A stretch of 38,981 nt of DNA from Methanobacterium veterum (GTDB lineage: Archaea; Methanobacteriota; Methanobacteria; Methanobacteriales; Methanobacteriaceae): positions 1-38,981 of the forward strand of contig NZ_KN050694.1 in assembly GCF_000745485.1 (NCBI RefSeq), read 5' to 3'. Numbering within the stretch: the stretch's first letter is position 1; every line of letters begins with the position of its first letter. The translations under genes and the position numbers were made by a program. This document shows, in pieces, positions 1-9,421 of the stretch. Below the pieces are notes generated by a model that saw only the letters and a list, made by a program, of their open reading frames with translations, ran no database searches and was not told where the DNA came from.

Positions 1-2274
1 AGGAGTTACAAACAGCTGTAAAACTGCACTAGCACCGCTGGCGAGTGTTCCGACAGTCCATATTCCAGTAGCGCTGTTGTAAGTACCCTGACTTGTAGTA
101 TAACTGTTAAAGGTTAGACCAGCAGGTATTACATCAGTCACTTGGACACCAGGAGCGCTTGCTGCACCACTATTATTCACAGTTATAGTATAACTGAACG
201 GTTGACCTACATTAGGTGAACTGTTACTTGCTGTTTTTGTTATTGTCACATTAGATACAGCTGCAGGTACAGATACGGTTACATTAGTAGTTTGGTTTGT
301 GTTTATTAACGTTACATTTTTAGTCACGTTCATACCGGCTAAAGAAGCTGTAGGAGTAACAGACAGCTGTAAAACCGCACTAGCACCACTAGCGAGTGTT
401 CCAACATTCCATATTTCAGTACCGCTGTTGTAAGTACCCTGAGTTGCTGTGTAACCGTTAAAGGTTAAACCAGCAGGTATACCATCAGCTACCTGAACAT
501 CTGTAGCGGTATCAGGACCGTTGTTAGTTACAGTTATGGTATAAGTGAACGGCTGTCCCACATTAGGTGCACTGTTACTGGCAGTAATTGTTATACCCAT
601 AGTATAATTCAAAAAGTTTGATGTATCCACTGTTCCAACTACATCTCCAGGTGATGGGCCAGTACCAACTCCCCACCAATTACGCATGGCATCTACTGTT
701 CCAGTATTATTTATGAAACTTACGGTCATTACGTTGCCGTTTTGGGTTGTTACTACATTATTGACGATATCTCTACCTGTTGTTGCGTTGTTGCCCACAA
801 GTGCATTGTCAGTTGTTGTTGCTGTAGCATCATTATTTAAGGTTGTACGTGTGAGTGTACTGGTGGTTACAGTTGATGTTGCATCATTGTAGACAGCTCC
901 ACCAGCCAATGCAGAGTTACCTGCCATAGTATTGAACCTTGCGGTTATTGTTGCGTCATTGTTTATGGTGTAGTCTGTGAATGTACTGGCACTTACAGAT
1001 GTTCTTGCGCCGTTGTAGATGGCTCCACCGTTCTGTGTTGCGGTGTTGCCTATTATGACGCTGTTGGTTACTGTTACTGTTCCGCTATTAAGTGCTGTTG
1101 TGCCTGTTGTGGCGGTTCCAGTAAGTGTGCTTTGGGATGTGTTTAAGGTTGCGAGGTTGCTAATGGCTCCACCATTATTTGCCCTGTTACCTATAAATGT
1201 GCTGCCTGATATTGTTGCTGTTCCACCATTTTGTGTTACGACGGTACGTGTGAGTGTGCTAAAACCTACTACGTTAAATGTTGCATCGTTTGCGATAGCT
1301 CCACCATTCTGTGTTGCGGTGTTGTTTAGGAATGTGCTGTTGTTTACGTTTAATACTCCGCCATTTTGGGTTATGGTGTAATCAGTGAGTGTGGTACTGG
1401 TGGCTATGTTTATGGTTCCAGCGTTGTAGATGGCCCCACCATTTTGTGCACTGTTGTTTGTGAATGTGCTGTTGTTTACGGTTAAATTTCCACCATTATT
1501 TGTTACGGTTTCACTTGTACGTGTGGTTGAGACATAATTTAATGTTCCGTCATTATAGATGGCCCCACCATTTTGTGTTGCGGTGTTGTTAGCAAATGTG
1601 CTGTTGTTTACGGTTAAGGTTCCGTTATTGTAGATAGCTCCTCCATTAGTTCCGTTCCCGTTGATGATGATTAGATTTTGCATGTTGACTGTCGTTCCGT
1701 TGCCGATTATAAATACGGTTCCTAAATTTTGACCGTCTATCGTGGCATGGCCGTTGTTAAATACGTCAAAATTTAGATTTTTGTTAACAACAAGACCATG
1801 TTCTTGAAAGGTTGCCCCGTCCTCAAGCATTATGGTGTCACCGCTTTGAGCATCAGTAATAGCTGCTGCGATTGTGGGATAAACATATCCTGGAGGATTT
1901 CCTCCACGAGCAACCGGCACTCCTCCATTATAGATCTGTGGATCTTTTGAAGTTTGATTAATTCCAGAATTTGAAGAATTAGATAAGTTATTAGAATTTG
2001 AAGAATTAGATGATTTATTAGAATTTGAGGTAGTAATATCCGACGTGGATTGAACTGCCGTATTTGAATCCTCTAAACTTGAATTAACCCCAGTTAAATT
2101 GTTTGAGGTAACTGCTGTGTTATTAGATGTTCCCTGAGCAGCTGCAACATCACTGACAGCGAACGAAAATACTAAAACCAGGCTTAAAAGCAGTAATGGA
2201 ACCATGACCTTAGCTTTATTGTGCCCAGTAATGGATTTAAAATTGTCTTTTTTTGTAATTGTTTGTTTTTTCAT
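1..2274 (-). CDS. Adhesin-like secreted protein, N-terminal 758 residues (3' end outside window)
   Basis: Open minus-strand frame from the ATG at 2274 to the window edge; the C-terminus is missing. The start is set by GGAGGTGAAAAAG just upstream. Residues 1-12 are basic, followed by a hydrophobic stretch (VMVPLLLLSLVLVFSFAV) and a likely cleavage near VAAAQ, so it is exported. Residues about 50-110 are an Asn/Ser-rich linker. Then come many short repeats of the type NGGAIYN..G.L.V.NSTF.NN, typical of parallel beta-helix or polymorphic-membrane-protein-like surface proteins. From about 600 down to 1 bp lie DUF11-type Ig-like domains, the repeated block NVGQPF(T/S)YTITV recurring 351 bp (117 aa) apart. 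Adhesin-like proteins of this build are abundant in Methanobacteriales and are thought to mediate surface or syntrophic contact; the role here is inferred. Confidence 0.88.
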   Translation of the reverse strand, partial: MKKQTITKKDNFKSITGHNKAKVMVPLLLLSLVLVFSFAVSDVAAAQGTSNNTAVTSNNLTGVNSSLEDSNTAVQSTSDITTSNSNKSSNSSNSNNLSNSSNSGINQTSKDPQIYNGGVPVARGGNPPGYVYPTIAAAITDAQSGDTIMLEDGATFQEHGLVVNKNLNFDVFNNGHATIDGQNLGTVFIIGNGTTVNMQNLIIINGNGTNGGAIYNNGTLTVNNSTFANNTATQNGGAIYNDGTLNYVSTTRTSETVTNNGGNLTVNNSTFTNNSAQNGGAIYNAGTINIATSTTLTDYTITQNGGVLNVNNSTFLNNTATQNGGAIANDATFNVVGFSTLTRTVVTQNGGTATISGSTFIGNRANNGGAISNLATLNTSQSTLTGTATTGTTALNSGTVTVTNSVIIGNTATQNGGAIYNGARTSVSASTFTDYTINNDATITARFNTMAGNSALAGGAVYNDATSTVTTSTLTRTTLNNDATATTTDNALVGNNATTGRDIVNNVVTTQNGNVMTVSFINNTGTVDAMRNWWGVGTGPSPGDVVGTVDTSNFLNYTMGITITASNSAPNVGQPFTYTITVTNNGPDTATDVQVADGIPAGLTFNGYTATQGTYNSGTEIWNVGTLASGASAVLQLSVTPTASLAGMNVTKNVTLINTNQTTNVTVSVPAAVSNVTITKTASNSSPNVGQPFSYTITVNNSGAASAPGVQVTDVIPAGLTFNSYTTSQGTYNSATGIWTVGTLASGASAVLQLFVTP

Positions 2275-2378
2275 CTTTTTCACCTCCTTTATACTCATTT
2301 TAGCTTTATTATATTCATTAATATGTTTAAAATTGTTTTTCTTTGTAGTCGTTTGTTTTCTAATCTTTTTCACCTCCG
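2203..2378 (-). repeat. 90-bp tandem duplication of the adhesin RBS and first codons
   Basis: Unit A (2203-2288) holds the working RBS, ATG and first 24 codons of the adhesin gene. Unit B (2293-2378) repeats it 90 bp upstream: GGAGGTGAAAAAG, then ATT instead of ATG at 2364, then codons for RKQTTTKKNNFKHINEYNKA. The offset is exactly 30 codons and the upstream copy stays in frame with the gene without a stop. Several differences between copies are synonymous (ACG/ACA, AAG/AAA). Confidence 0.85.
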
Positions 2379-3066
2379 TTATGTTTTTTTTAAGATATTT
2401 AATATGTTATAAATTCAAAATAATCGTTAAATCGGGTCAAATAGCTATAATTTCAAAAATATTTATAATAAATAAATAATTAAAAATGTATTAATGAAAA
2501 TATAGCCTATTAGTTATTTTTATGCTGTTTACAGCAAAATATTGCGTAATAACATATTTCATATCTAGTATTATATTAATAACTTTTTAATTAATAAAAT
2601 TTTTGATTATTTTATTCAAAATGAATATACTAACAATTTTAATGTAACTTATAAAATAATTATTAAATGCTGTAAAAAATAAATTAAAATTAAACATTTT
2701 GATGGAAATTAAACAGTTTTAAAGTATGTAAATCTTATTTATAGTAATAATAACCATACATTGTTGCATATAACAATTTTTATAACTACTCAGTATTCCT
2801 TGACAAAATAGACAACATTTTTTGAAATATCCAAAAAATTATCACTATCATTTATCTCTAATCCAAAAGAAAAGTTTATTTTATGATTAAATTGTTTTAT
2901 TTTATTCTATTTTTGGAAAATGAAACGTAAAGGCATTAATAAACCTTATTCTTTTGTATAATACCTTTTAAACGGTATATATTCATATAAATTTATGGCT
3001 TTAAAATCAAAAGTTTAAAACTATAAAAATTAGTAATAATTTTAAAATACTTTTTTAATTGGAATT
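2379..3066. other. AT-rich intergenic region
   Basis: No gene is supported. On the minus strand the upstream part must carry the adhesin promoter; TATA-like AT runs are too many to choose one. No repeat or strong hairpin was noticed. Confidence 0.5.
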
Positions 3067-3510
3067 TTAACGTACTACTAGTACGGGGCATGATGCGGTT
3101 CTTACTACTCTTTCTGCTACGCTTCCAAGTAAAAACCTGTCCATTCCATGTTTTCCTGAAGTGCCCATAACAACTAGATCTATATTTTCTTTATCAACAA
3201 TTTTACGAATTGTATGGGCAGGATGGCCTTCTTTGCTCATGAAAACTAATTTTATTTCAATGTTATATTTTTCTTTATATTTTAATAAAATATCCTGAAC
3301 TGCGTTAAAGTAGTTCTTTTCCTCATTTTTTAACAGTTCTTTAACTTTTGATATGGATTCTTTTGATGGTAATCCAGTAAATATGGATGTATCAATTACA
3401 TGTAATACTATAAGTTCTGCATTACTCATAATTGCAATCCATATAGCCTGTTCTGCAGCTTTATGAGCGGGTTGCGAACCATCTGTTGGCAATAATATTT
3501 TTTTATACAT
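3067..3510 (-). CDS. Universal stress protein (UspA family), ATP-binding type
   Basis: A single-domain 147-residue UspA protein, the usual family length. It opens with MYKKILLPTDGS, the first beta strand and Asp of the family, and ends with the ATP-binding loop GTSGKHG..RFLLGS followed by VVRTASCPVLVV; the spacing G-x2-G-x9-GS is the one seen in nucleotide-binding members such as MJ0577. It is probably a cytosolic dimer sensing energy or stress state; the exact partner is unknown. The start is supported by AAAGGTGA upstream. It stands alone, with more than 300 bp of AT-rich DNA on either side. Confidence 0.93.
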   Translation of the reverse strand: MYKKILLPTDGSQPAHKAAEQAIWIAIMSNAELIVLHVIDTSIFTGLPSKESISKVKELLKNEEKNYFNAVQDILLKYKEKYNIEIKLVFMSKEGHPAHTIRKIVDKENIDLVVMGTSGKHGMDRFLLGSVAERVVRTASCPVLVVR

Positions 3511-3866
3511 TCAGTTCACCTTTAATCTTTATTAACTTTTATAATTTTAGTTTATATTAATATTTATGAACATAATACTATTAGTATTGTGGCAACATTC
3601 ATTTCAATTCTCAATTTAATGATAAATGGACTAAAGAGCAGTTGCAATGATATCTACTTACCGCCATTTTTCAAAACTCCAGAAATCAGGACATAATTAA
3701 CCCTATTTTTACATATACTGAATTAAAAACAGTATGAAGTTATGTAATTAAAACAATGCTAATTTTTACTATTCCAATTATAAAATTCTTCATTGAAATT
3801 AGTTGAACTTACAAAAAAAGCCAATATTAATCGAAATCCATGAAATTCCGATTATTTTTATTTTAC
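3511..3866. other. Intergenic region without recognised genes
   Basis: AT-rich spacer between the UspA gene and the next minus-strand gene. It contains the UspA promoter by position; no ORF, tRNA or strong hairpin was recognised. Confidence 0.4.
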
Positions 3867-4292
3867 TTATCTTTTGATAGGTGTTAACCATTCAATTACT
3901 TTATCTGCGATATCTTCAGAAATATCTTTAATCAAGTCTTTTTCACTCCAACCACATACTTCTGCTTCATCAATATCGCCAACTATGTCTTCTACACGTT
4001 CTTGATCACTGTAGGTTCCTATTTCAGATTCACAAAAACTAAAACTTTTGTCATGATTTTCAAATAGAACATCCCATGTCTGTGAATCTCTAAGCTCCCA
4101 AAACCAATAATAGTTTTTAACAGTTTCTTCTTCAGGATCTTGCTTAGCAGTTACCTCTTCTTCTTCATAACCAATTATCAGTACTTTATTATTATCTAAA
4201 TAGATATGTTTCTCCCAAACATCTTTATTTGTTTGCATCCGCTCCAATTTTACTTTTTCTATCATATCTACAAGTTCTTTTTTGTCAATCAT
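3867..4292 (-). CDS. Acidic hypothetical protein
   Basis: I do not recognise the family. The frame extends further upstream (to 4334), but AGGAGAGTTAGAA directly before the ATG at 4292 makes a 141-residue protein starting MIDKKELVDMIEKVK the better call. It is strongly acidic (many E and D), with several Trp residues (YYWFWELRDSQTWDV) and no signal peptide or membrane segment, so it is likely a soluble cytosolic protein. The C-terminus DKVIEWLTPIKR is helical. It is monocistronic, and the neighbours give no functional clue. Confidence 0.75.
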   Translation of the reverse strand: MIDKKELVDMIEKVKLERMQTNKDVWEKHIYLDNNKVLIIGYEEEEVTAKQDPEEETVKNYYWFWELRDSQTWDVLFENHDKSFSFCESEIGTYSDQERVEDIVGDIDEAEVCGWSEKDLIKDISEDIADKVIEWLTPIKR

Positions 4293-4620
4293 TTCTAACT
4301 CTCCTAAAATTAAAATATTATGGAAGTTGAACATGATAATTGCATTATTCTATTTAGGGTAAATATCTAAAAGTGAACTGTTTTGAGATGATTAAAAGAA
4401 TTTAAATGAAATTAGGAATGATCATAAGTTCTCGTTCTAACGATATTATCCCGATTTTTAATTATTTTTTTTATATTTTATAGTTAAAAGATTTAGTTTT
4501 TCCTAATTCCTGCACTTCCAATTAAATTTTTTAATTGAACTTTATTTATCCTATAACGATTATATGGTGGTGTTCATTACTAAAGCCTTTTATTTTTGTT
4601 GATATATTATATATGGCAGA

Positions 4621-5016
4621 TTATTGTCGTTCTTTTACTGAATTTAAAGCCAGCTGGGCAACTTTCCTTACAACCTGACTTTCGTCTTCTAACGCTTTTT
4701 CAAGCGGTTCTATTGCTCGATTATCCCCTACTCCCGAAAGACCTATTGCTGCAGCATATCTAACACTAGCTTTTCTATCGTTCAGTAATTCAATCAATGG
4801 TTCAATAGTTTTAGTATCTTCATAAACAGCTAATGAAAGAGCTGCAGCTTCTCTAACATGAGAATCTTCATCTTTTAATGCTTTAATTAGGGGATCTACG
4901 GCTCTGGGGTCTGCTAATTCTGCAAGAAGTTCAGCAGCATCTTCCCTTCTACTCCTCTCTCCATTTTCTAGTTCTTTTACCAGATAATCTAAATCTCTTC
5001 TTTCTGATTCAACCAT
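4621..5016 (-). CDS. HEAT-repeat (PBS-lyase-type) protein
   Basis: A 131-residue protein made almost wholly of about four HEAT-like repeats of some 31 residues: [25 protein letters not shown], then [24 protein letters not shown], then [25 protein letters not shown]. These pairs of helices form a small solenoid, generally a protein-protein interaction scaffold; PBS-lyase HEAT proteins are common in methanogens. The frame runs on to 5070, but AAGGAGGAATTAC before the ATG at 5016 ([10 protein letters not shown]) fixes the start. The partner is unknown. Confidence 0.88.
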   Translation of the reverse strand: MVESERRDLDYLVKELENGERSRREDAAELLAELADPRAVDPLIKALKDEDSHVREAAALSLAVYEDTKTIEPLIELLNDRKASVRYAAAIGLSGVGDNRAIEPLEKALEDESQVVRKVAQLALNSVKERQ

Positions 5017-5847
5017 GTAATTCCTCCTTAAATTATATTTTGTTGCAAGAACTTTAAATAACTTATTCATTTTTCATTCTTTTTTATCATTCTCAACTTC
5101 TTTGATAGAGTGACCACTTACCATTGATTCAGACTATAAACAAATATCTCATTTAAACATACTGAAAATAGAATAAATTTGGAGTTTTATCAAGATATTA
5201 TGAGTGCGAATATAAAGAATGCGAAGAACCTAATGGATGTAGAAAACGTATTTTTCAAAAATAGTAAAATAAATAGTAAAACAGATAAAAATAAAAAAGA
5301 AGTTATTTATTCAATATAAACCTTTAATTAATTTAATTTATTATGTAATTGTCTTTATAACGTTTAATTATTATACAGTTGGTTAAAGACTAAACATGGG
5401 CTTTAAATATCCTTATTAATATTAAATTTAGATTAAAATTTAAGATGTAATTCAGTTTATACTCATGGGTTCTGGAATTAAGTCCTATCTCAAAAATAAT
5501 ATATTCTATCTATAAATTAACTTCTCATGAAAGATTATGGTGCTAATTTTAAAATAGATATCCGCAGTATGTAAAAACGCTTACTTTTTCTAAAATGCCT
5601 CAAAAACTCCCCTTTAACATGAATATCGATATATTCTCAACAAGATTAGTATTATAATATATAAAGGGTAAATAGAGTCATTTTTTCCTAAATTGTATAG
5701 TATAAAGAAAACTATTTAAATATTTCCATGATATTTGATAAAAATTAAAATAAAATTGAATTTAATAAAATATGCTAAATATTATAGATTTAAAAAAATG
5801 AATTTAAGGAATAAATAATAGTTAAAATGTGAATAAAGTCTATTTGA
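5017..5847. other. Long AT-rich intergenic stretch, possible island left border
   Basis: More than 800 bp with no supported gene on either strand. It separates ordinary chromosomal genes on the left from accessory genes on the right, so a left attachment site or decayed junction may lie here. I could not find a direct repeat matching the DNA next to the integrase. Confidence 0.4.
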
Positions 5848-5880
5848 GGAATAAATTTTATTCCCCACACAGTATATTGG
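5848..5880 (+). promoter_or_regulatory. Operator-like palindrome and TATA-like element
   Basis: GGAATAAATTTTATTCC (5848-5864) is a perfect 8+1+8 palindrome, directly followed by AGTATATTGG (5871-5880), a TATA-like box. A transcript would start near 5900, at the base of the hairpin cluster that follows. Both the operator and the promoter roles are inference from position. Confidence 0.4.
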
Positions 5881-5882
5881 TG

Positions 5883-5972
5883 CCTCTCTTTCAGAGGGCG
5901 ATATCATGCTCATAGCCATAATCATGATATCCATGATTATTGTAGCTCTCTTTATAGAGCTATGGGTTTTTT
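5883..5972 (+). ncRNA. Candidate structured RNA or attenuator with competing hairpins
   Basis: A GC-richer island in AT-rich DNA. Visible inverted repeats: CCTCT/AGAGG (5883-5897), GATATCATG/CATGATATC (5900-5908 with 5923-5931), AATCATG/CATGATT (5920-5926 with 5932-5938) and TAGCTCT/AGAGCTA (5943-5949 with 5956-5962), the last followed by TGGGTTTTTT, a terminator-like end. The second and third helices share bases and exclude each other, as in switching leaders. A 34-codon ORF (ATG at 5906, MLIAIIMISMIIVALFIELW...) overlaps it and would encode a hydrophobic helix, but it has no clear RBS. I recognise no known RNA family. Confidence 0.4.
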
Positions 5973-6063
5973 GTTTAAATCACCATAGAATGAAATTAAT
6001 TTTATTTTAGGGCATGCGTCTATACTAATCTTCTTTTAGTAAAACTATTAAGAAAAAACATTT

Positions 6064-6906
6064 TTATTTTGATATTTCATTAATAAAACTAGTGAATTCT
6101 GTTCCATTTCTAATTTTAACTTTATTAAATGGATATGGACTTAATCTTTGAAGACCAGAAGGATTTTCCTTACAACTAAATTTTATAGCATATTGCTTAT
6201 GACGGTTGTGTGCAGGATTTTTTTGACAGCTTTCTTGAATTATTATGTATTCTTTTTTACATCCTGCTAAGAAAGATTTAAATTTTGTCACATCTGGAAT
6301 GATACCTTTATTTTGGCAATATAGTTTATAGCTCCATGGTATAATGCAGTATAAACTCTCTAAAGCCTTTAAATATAACAAATTTTTCTTGGATTTTCTA
6401 GCCGCTTTTTTTGATTTTTTCAATAATTTTTTTGTATTATCAATATCTATTTCATGTCCAAGATGCTCACCTATTTTATTAATTAAAATAGTATCTTCGT
6501 CTATTTTCTTTAGATTTTCAATTAATTTATCTAAACCCATTTCAATATCTGGAATTATTTTATCATTCATAATATCCATTTTTTTAAATTCTATAAAATA
6601 TAATTCGATAGTTCCATTTGGACTAAGAACATATAAAGCATCAGCCGAAGAATATTGAAAATTTAAGTTACACCCTGATTTTAAGCAGTCATGACATTTT
6701 TCTTTCTTTTTAGGTATTTCTTCCTTTAAATAAAGGACTATATCATCTAAAGATAACATCTCCACACTATTTACAACGAAAGGCATGCCTGGAATAATTT
6801 CTGAAATTTCTGTTACAGATTTATAGAACTCTTTTTTATTTTCAAGACTATCTATGAAATTTTTGAATTCAGTTAAAGTTAATGTAATTTTAATCCCTGC
6901 CTTCAA
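6064..6906 (-). CDS. Putative PD-(D/E)XK nuclease, partner of the adjacent ATPase
   Basis: A 280-residue protein I cannot place in a named family. Residues 84-110 fit a PD-(D/E)XK-like core: D89 (SSADALYV), a predicted strand, then E106-F-K108 in YFIEFKK. Just before lie C71, C74 and C79 (CHDCLKSGC), possibly a metal-binding knuckle. The middle (residues 150-180) is very Lys-rich. The first codon is TTG, lying 17 bp inside the end of the ATPase gene, so the two are probably translationally coupled and form one system; the exact start is uncertain. ATPase plus nuclease pairs (Septu, PARIS, Gabija) are anti-virus systems; nuclease activity here is inferred from a short motif only. Confidence 0.6.
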   Translation of the reverse strand: MKAGIKITLTLTEFKNFIDSLENKKEFYKSVTEISEIIPGMPFVVNSVEMLSLDDIVLYLKEEIPKKKEKCHDCLKSGCNLNFQYSSADALYVLSPNGTIELYFIEFKKMDIMNDKIIPDIEMGLDKLIENLKKIDEDTILINKIGEHLGHEIDIDNTKKLLKKSKKAARKSKKNLLYLKALESLYCIIPWSYKLYCQNKGIIPDVTKFKSFLAGCKKEYIIIQESCQKNPAHNRHKQYAIKFSCKENPSGLQRLSPYPFNKVKIRNGTEFTSFINEISK

Positions 6907-8218
6907 TTACATGTTTTGCATCAATTTTACCACGTATTTCATCAATATCCTCATAAGGTTTTCCTAAACAATTATAGATATCCATAAGACGATTTCTATC
7001 TATTTTATTGATATTGAATTTTCCATTTTTAGCTTCCTCAGTTAAATAGAAATTAGTATCTTCTTTGATGTTATGGTGTTCAGAATATACTTCAATTGCC
7101 TCTATGAAGTGGGGACTATGGGAATTAACATAAAGAGTGACATTCAAGTCTCTAGCTAATAGAACTAAAATTTCAGCAAGTTTTACTTGCCATTCTGGGT
7201 GTAAATGAACTTCTGGTTCATCAATAATCAGATAACTATTTTCAGGTAATTTTCTATTTTCTAATAGCATTTGTAATATACCTAATGTTTTTATTCCTGT
7301 AGCGACGTTTTTAGATGAGAAAGTATTATTTTCTTGTTCAAAAATGAATTCTGCTGATGAGGTATCAAATTTAACATTTCCTCCAACGATTTCTTTTATT
7401 TTTTTCTGAATTATTTTCTGAAATTTTATTATATTTTCATTAAATCTCTTATCAAAAACATCTCCTTTTTTCTGGTCCTTTAATTTCCTAAGAAGAAGTT
7501 GTTGATGGTTAATATTGGATTTTCTTACATAAAATGGGATATCTTCACTTAAAAAATCAAGAATATAAGGAGTTTCAACATAGGAAACTTCATTAACCTC
7601 AATGCATTTCAAATAATCATGTCTAGCCCATATATAGGCAACATCTTTGGGGATATTTATTTTAACTTCAAAATAACAGTTTTGTTTGCCGCTCATTTTA
7701 ATGAAACTGTTATCACAATTTTCATAAATTTGCCTTTGATCAAATTCTATATCTAATAATGCATCCAATGTTTCATTAAACAATAGATCTCTATCGAAAA
7801 ACATAATATTAAAAATTTCTCGAAGTTCCTTCAATTCTTTTTCATTAAAATTTTCAGTTTCAGAAAATCTTAGAAAAGCATTAAAATCATTATAAAAATC
7901 ATTATTCCATGCCAGAATCTCATAATTATCCATATAATTAAATAAATTTTCTGCTAAATTAAATAATTCATTTCTTCTAAATTTATTGTCTTCTTTTAAG
8001 AAAGATTTATTGATAAAGGATCTTAACCTATCTTTGATACTTTCATTTAATAAATAAGTTCCATCTGGAGATACTGAAGCTAATAAACAGTAAAATAACT
8101 TACTTGATGTAGTCTTGCCACTTGCATTTTGTCCAGCTATTATATTGATTTTACCAATATCTATTTCAGCTTTATTTATTGGACCAAAATTTTTTATTTT
8201 AAATTTCATTTCTTTCAT
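6890..8218 (-). CDS. OLD/AbiEii-type ABC-like ATPase
   Basis: A 442-residue SMC/ABC-like ATPase of the AAA_15/AAA_21 kind. It starts MKFKIKNFGPINKAEIDI, the typical first strands, with Walker A GQNASGKT at residues 29-36, a signature-like segment around VATGIKTLG, Walker B YLIIDEPEVHLHPEWQ at about 329-344 and a switch His in NSHSPHF near 365-371. The protein ends soon after the nucleotide-binding domain, so no TOPRIM nuclease domain is present, unlike OLD or GajA; the nuclease would come from the overlapping downstream gene. It is probably a dimeric cytosolic sensor/regulator of a defence module, by analogy to PtuA or AriA. Confidence 0.88.
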   Translation of the reverse strand: MKEMKFKIKNFGPINKAEIDIGKINIIAGQNASGKTTSSKLFYCLLASVSPDGTYLLNESIKDRLRSFINKSFLKEDNKFRRNELFNLAENLFNYMDNYEILAWNNDFYNDFNAFLRFSETENFNEKELKELREIFNIMFFDRDLLFNETLDALLDIEFDQRQIYENCDNSFIKMSGKQNCYFEVKINIPKDVAYIWARHDYLKCIEVNEVSYVETPYILDFLSEDIPFYVRKSNINHQQLLLRKLKDQKKGDVFDKRFNENIIKFQKIIQKKIKEIVGGNVKFDTSSAEFIFEQENNTFSSKNVATGIKTLGILQMLLENRKLPENSYLIIDEPEVHLHPEWQVKLAEILVLLARDLNVTLYVNSHSPHFIEAIEVYSEHHNIKEDTNFYLTEEAKNGKFNINKIDRNRLMDIYNCLGKPYEDIDEIRGKIDAKHVIEGRD

Positions 8219-8659
8219 GATAATACTACCAAAATATGAGTTATTAATTATATGATGTTATGGTTTTATAATAATTCTGTATTAGTTACACTTCTAACAG
8301 TTTAAGTCTAAAATCTTGTTTTCATATGAAATTAATTGAGTTTATATATGATTATGAGTTTTATATACATTTAATTAAGTTTGTATATTTCTTCGAATAT
8401 TATTATTTTTATTTTCATTCATTTTCTTTATTTTAACTTCTAAAAACTTATATATTCAAATATTAATATTTCTATTGGAATTAGAGTTTATATTTAATAT
8501 AGAATTTTTTATAATATTACTATCATTAAATAGTATAGAAAAATGGTAAAAAATTGATAATATAAAAGAATTAGTGGTTAACATGTATTTTTATTTTAAA
8601 TGAAATAAAAATTTAATGAATGAATCTTGAAATATAAATATTTTGAAAAAAAATAGAGG
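8219..8659. other. AT-rich spacer between two minus-strand operons
   Basis: About 440 bp with no supported ORF. By position it holds the promoter of the ATPase/nuclease pair and the end of the next operon; T-rich minus-strand runs are present but no distinct terminator hairpin. Confidence 0.4.
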
Positions 8660-9415
8660 TTAATTAATTTTTTCCTCTAATTTCTGTATTTTGTTTGTTA
8701 TATTTGCGAATGGATCTCCTGATTTAGCATGTATAATATTGATTCTATGAGCATTTTCTTCATATATTAACTTAGCATTAAATTTGTCTCGGAAATCCTC
8801 TTTAAAAATTTCTTTATAATCAATTTTCTCTACTAAATAAATAGAAATAGAATATTTCCCCTGAGCATCTTCATTTGAGCCTATTTCATAAGAAAAATTA
8901 AGTTCTTTTTTGCCCCCTCCTTCAAATTCTTGCTCTAAAAAGCAATAGTCATCATTATAATGGAAAATTGGATTTAGGGACTCTTTTTTTTCAGTAGGAG
9001 TAATCTCAAATGTTTTTTTGGGTTTTTCTAATACTAAAACATACCGTTTCCATTTTATTAAATCATTATATGCACTATCTAATAATTCTAAACTAAATTT
9101 ATAATGAGATTTATATTTTGGATTAAACAATAAAACAGGGGCAGGAAATCTTACTCCCTGAGTTAACTGTGGGTTAAAAATAAACTCTTGAGATGATATT
9201 TTTATTGGTATAAATTTATAATGATAGAATAAGGCATAGTAGCTTATGAGAAATATTATCAAAACCGAAAGGGTTATAATTGCCACATATATGGTATCTA
9301 GTTTTACTGCAAGAGGTATCGCAAATAAGATTATGCCACTAATAAATGCAATTATTGTATTGTGATCTTCCCACATTTTACATATGCTTATTTTAAGAGT
9401 ATCGCGATTTGGCAT
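8660..9415 (-). CDS. Two-TM membrane protein of unknown function (third gene of operon)
   Basis: A 251-residue protein. Two hydrophobic helices lie at about residues 23-42 (IIAFISGIILFAIPLAV) and 45-66 (IYVAIITLSVLIIFLISYY); the remaining 180 residues are polar, predicted beta-rich and probably cytosolic, ending in a short helix (ANITNKIQKLEEKIN). It lies 6 bp after the 193-residue gene and ends an operon that starts at 11026. I recognise no family. Small 2-TM proteins often act as membrane effectors in prokaryotic defence operons, which makes that role possible here, but nothing in the sequence proves it. It has no obvious RBS of its own, suggesting translational coupling. Confidence 0.7.
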   Translation of the reverse strand: MPNRDTLKISICKMWEDHNTIIAFISGIILFAIPLAVKLDTIYVAIITLSVLIIFLISYYALFYHYKFIPIKISSQEFIFNPQLTQGVRFPAPVLLFNPKYKSHYKFSLELLDSAYNDLIKWKRYVLVLEKPKKTFEITPTEKKESLNPIFHYNDDYCFLEQEFEGGGKKELNFSYEIGSNEDAQGKYSISIYLVEKIDYKEIFKEDFRDKFNAKLIYEENAHRINIIHAKSGDPFANITNKIQKLEEKIN

Positions 9416-9421
9416 GAGAAT

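Noticed and set aside
686..1381. Plus-strand ORFs with Val/Pro/Leu-rich translations inside the adhesin gene
   Set aside because: They are shadows of the minus-strand adhesin repeats; the minus frame is continuous over 758 codons with RBS and signal peptide.
6344..6658. Plus-strand ORF of 104 residues opposite the putative nuclease
   Set aside because: Phe/Ile/Ser-rich translation typical of the antisense of a Lys-rich gene; no RBS.
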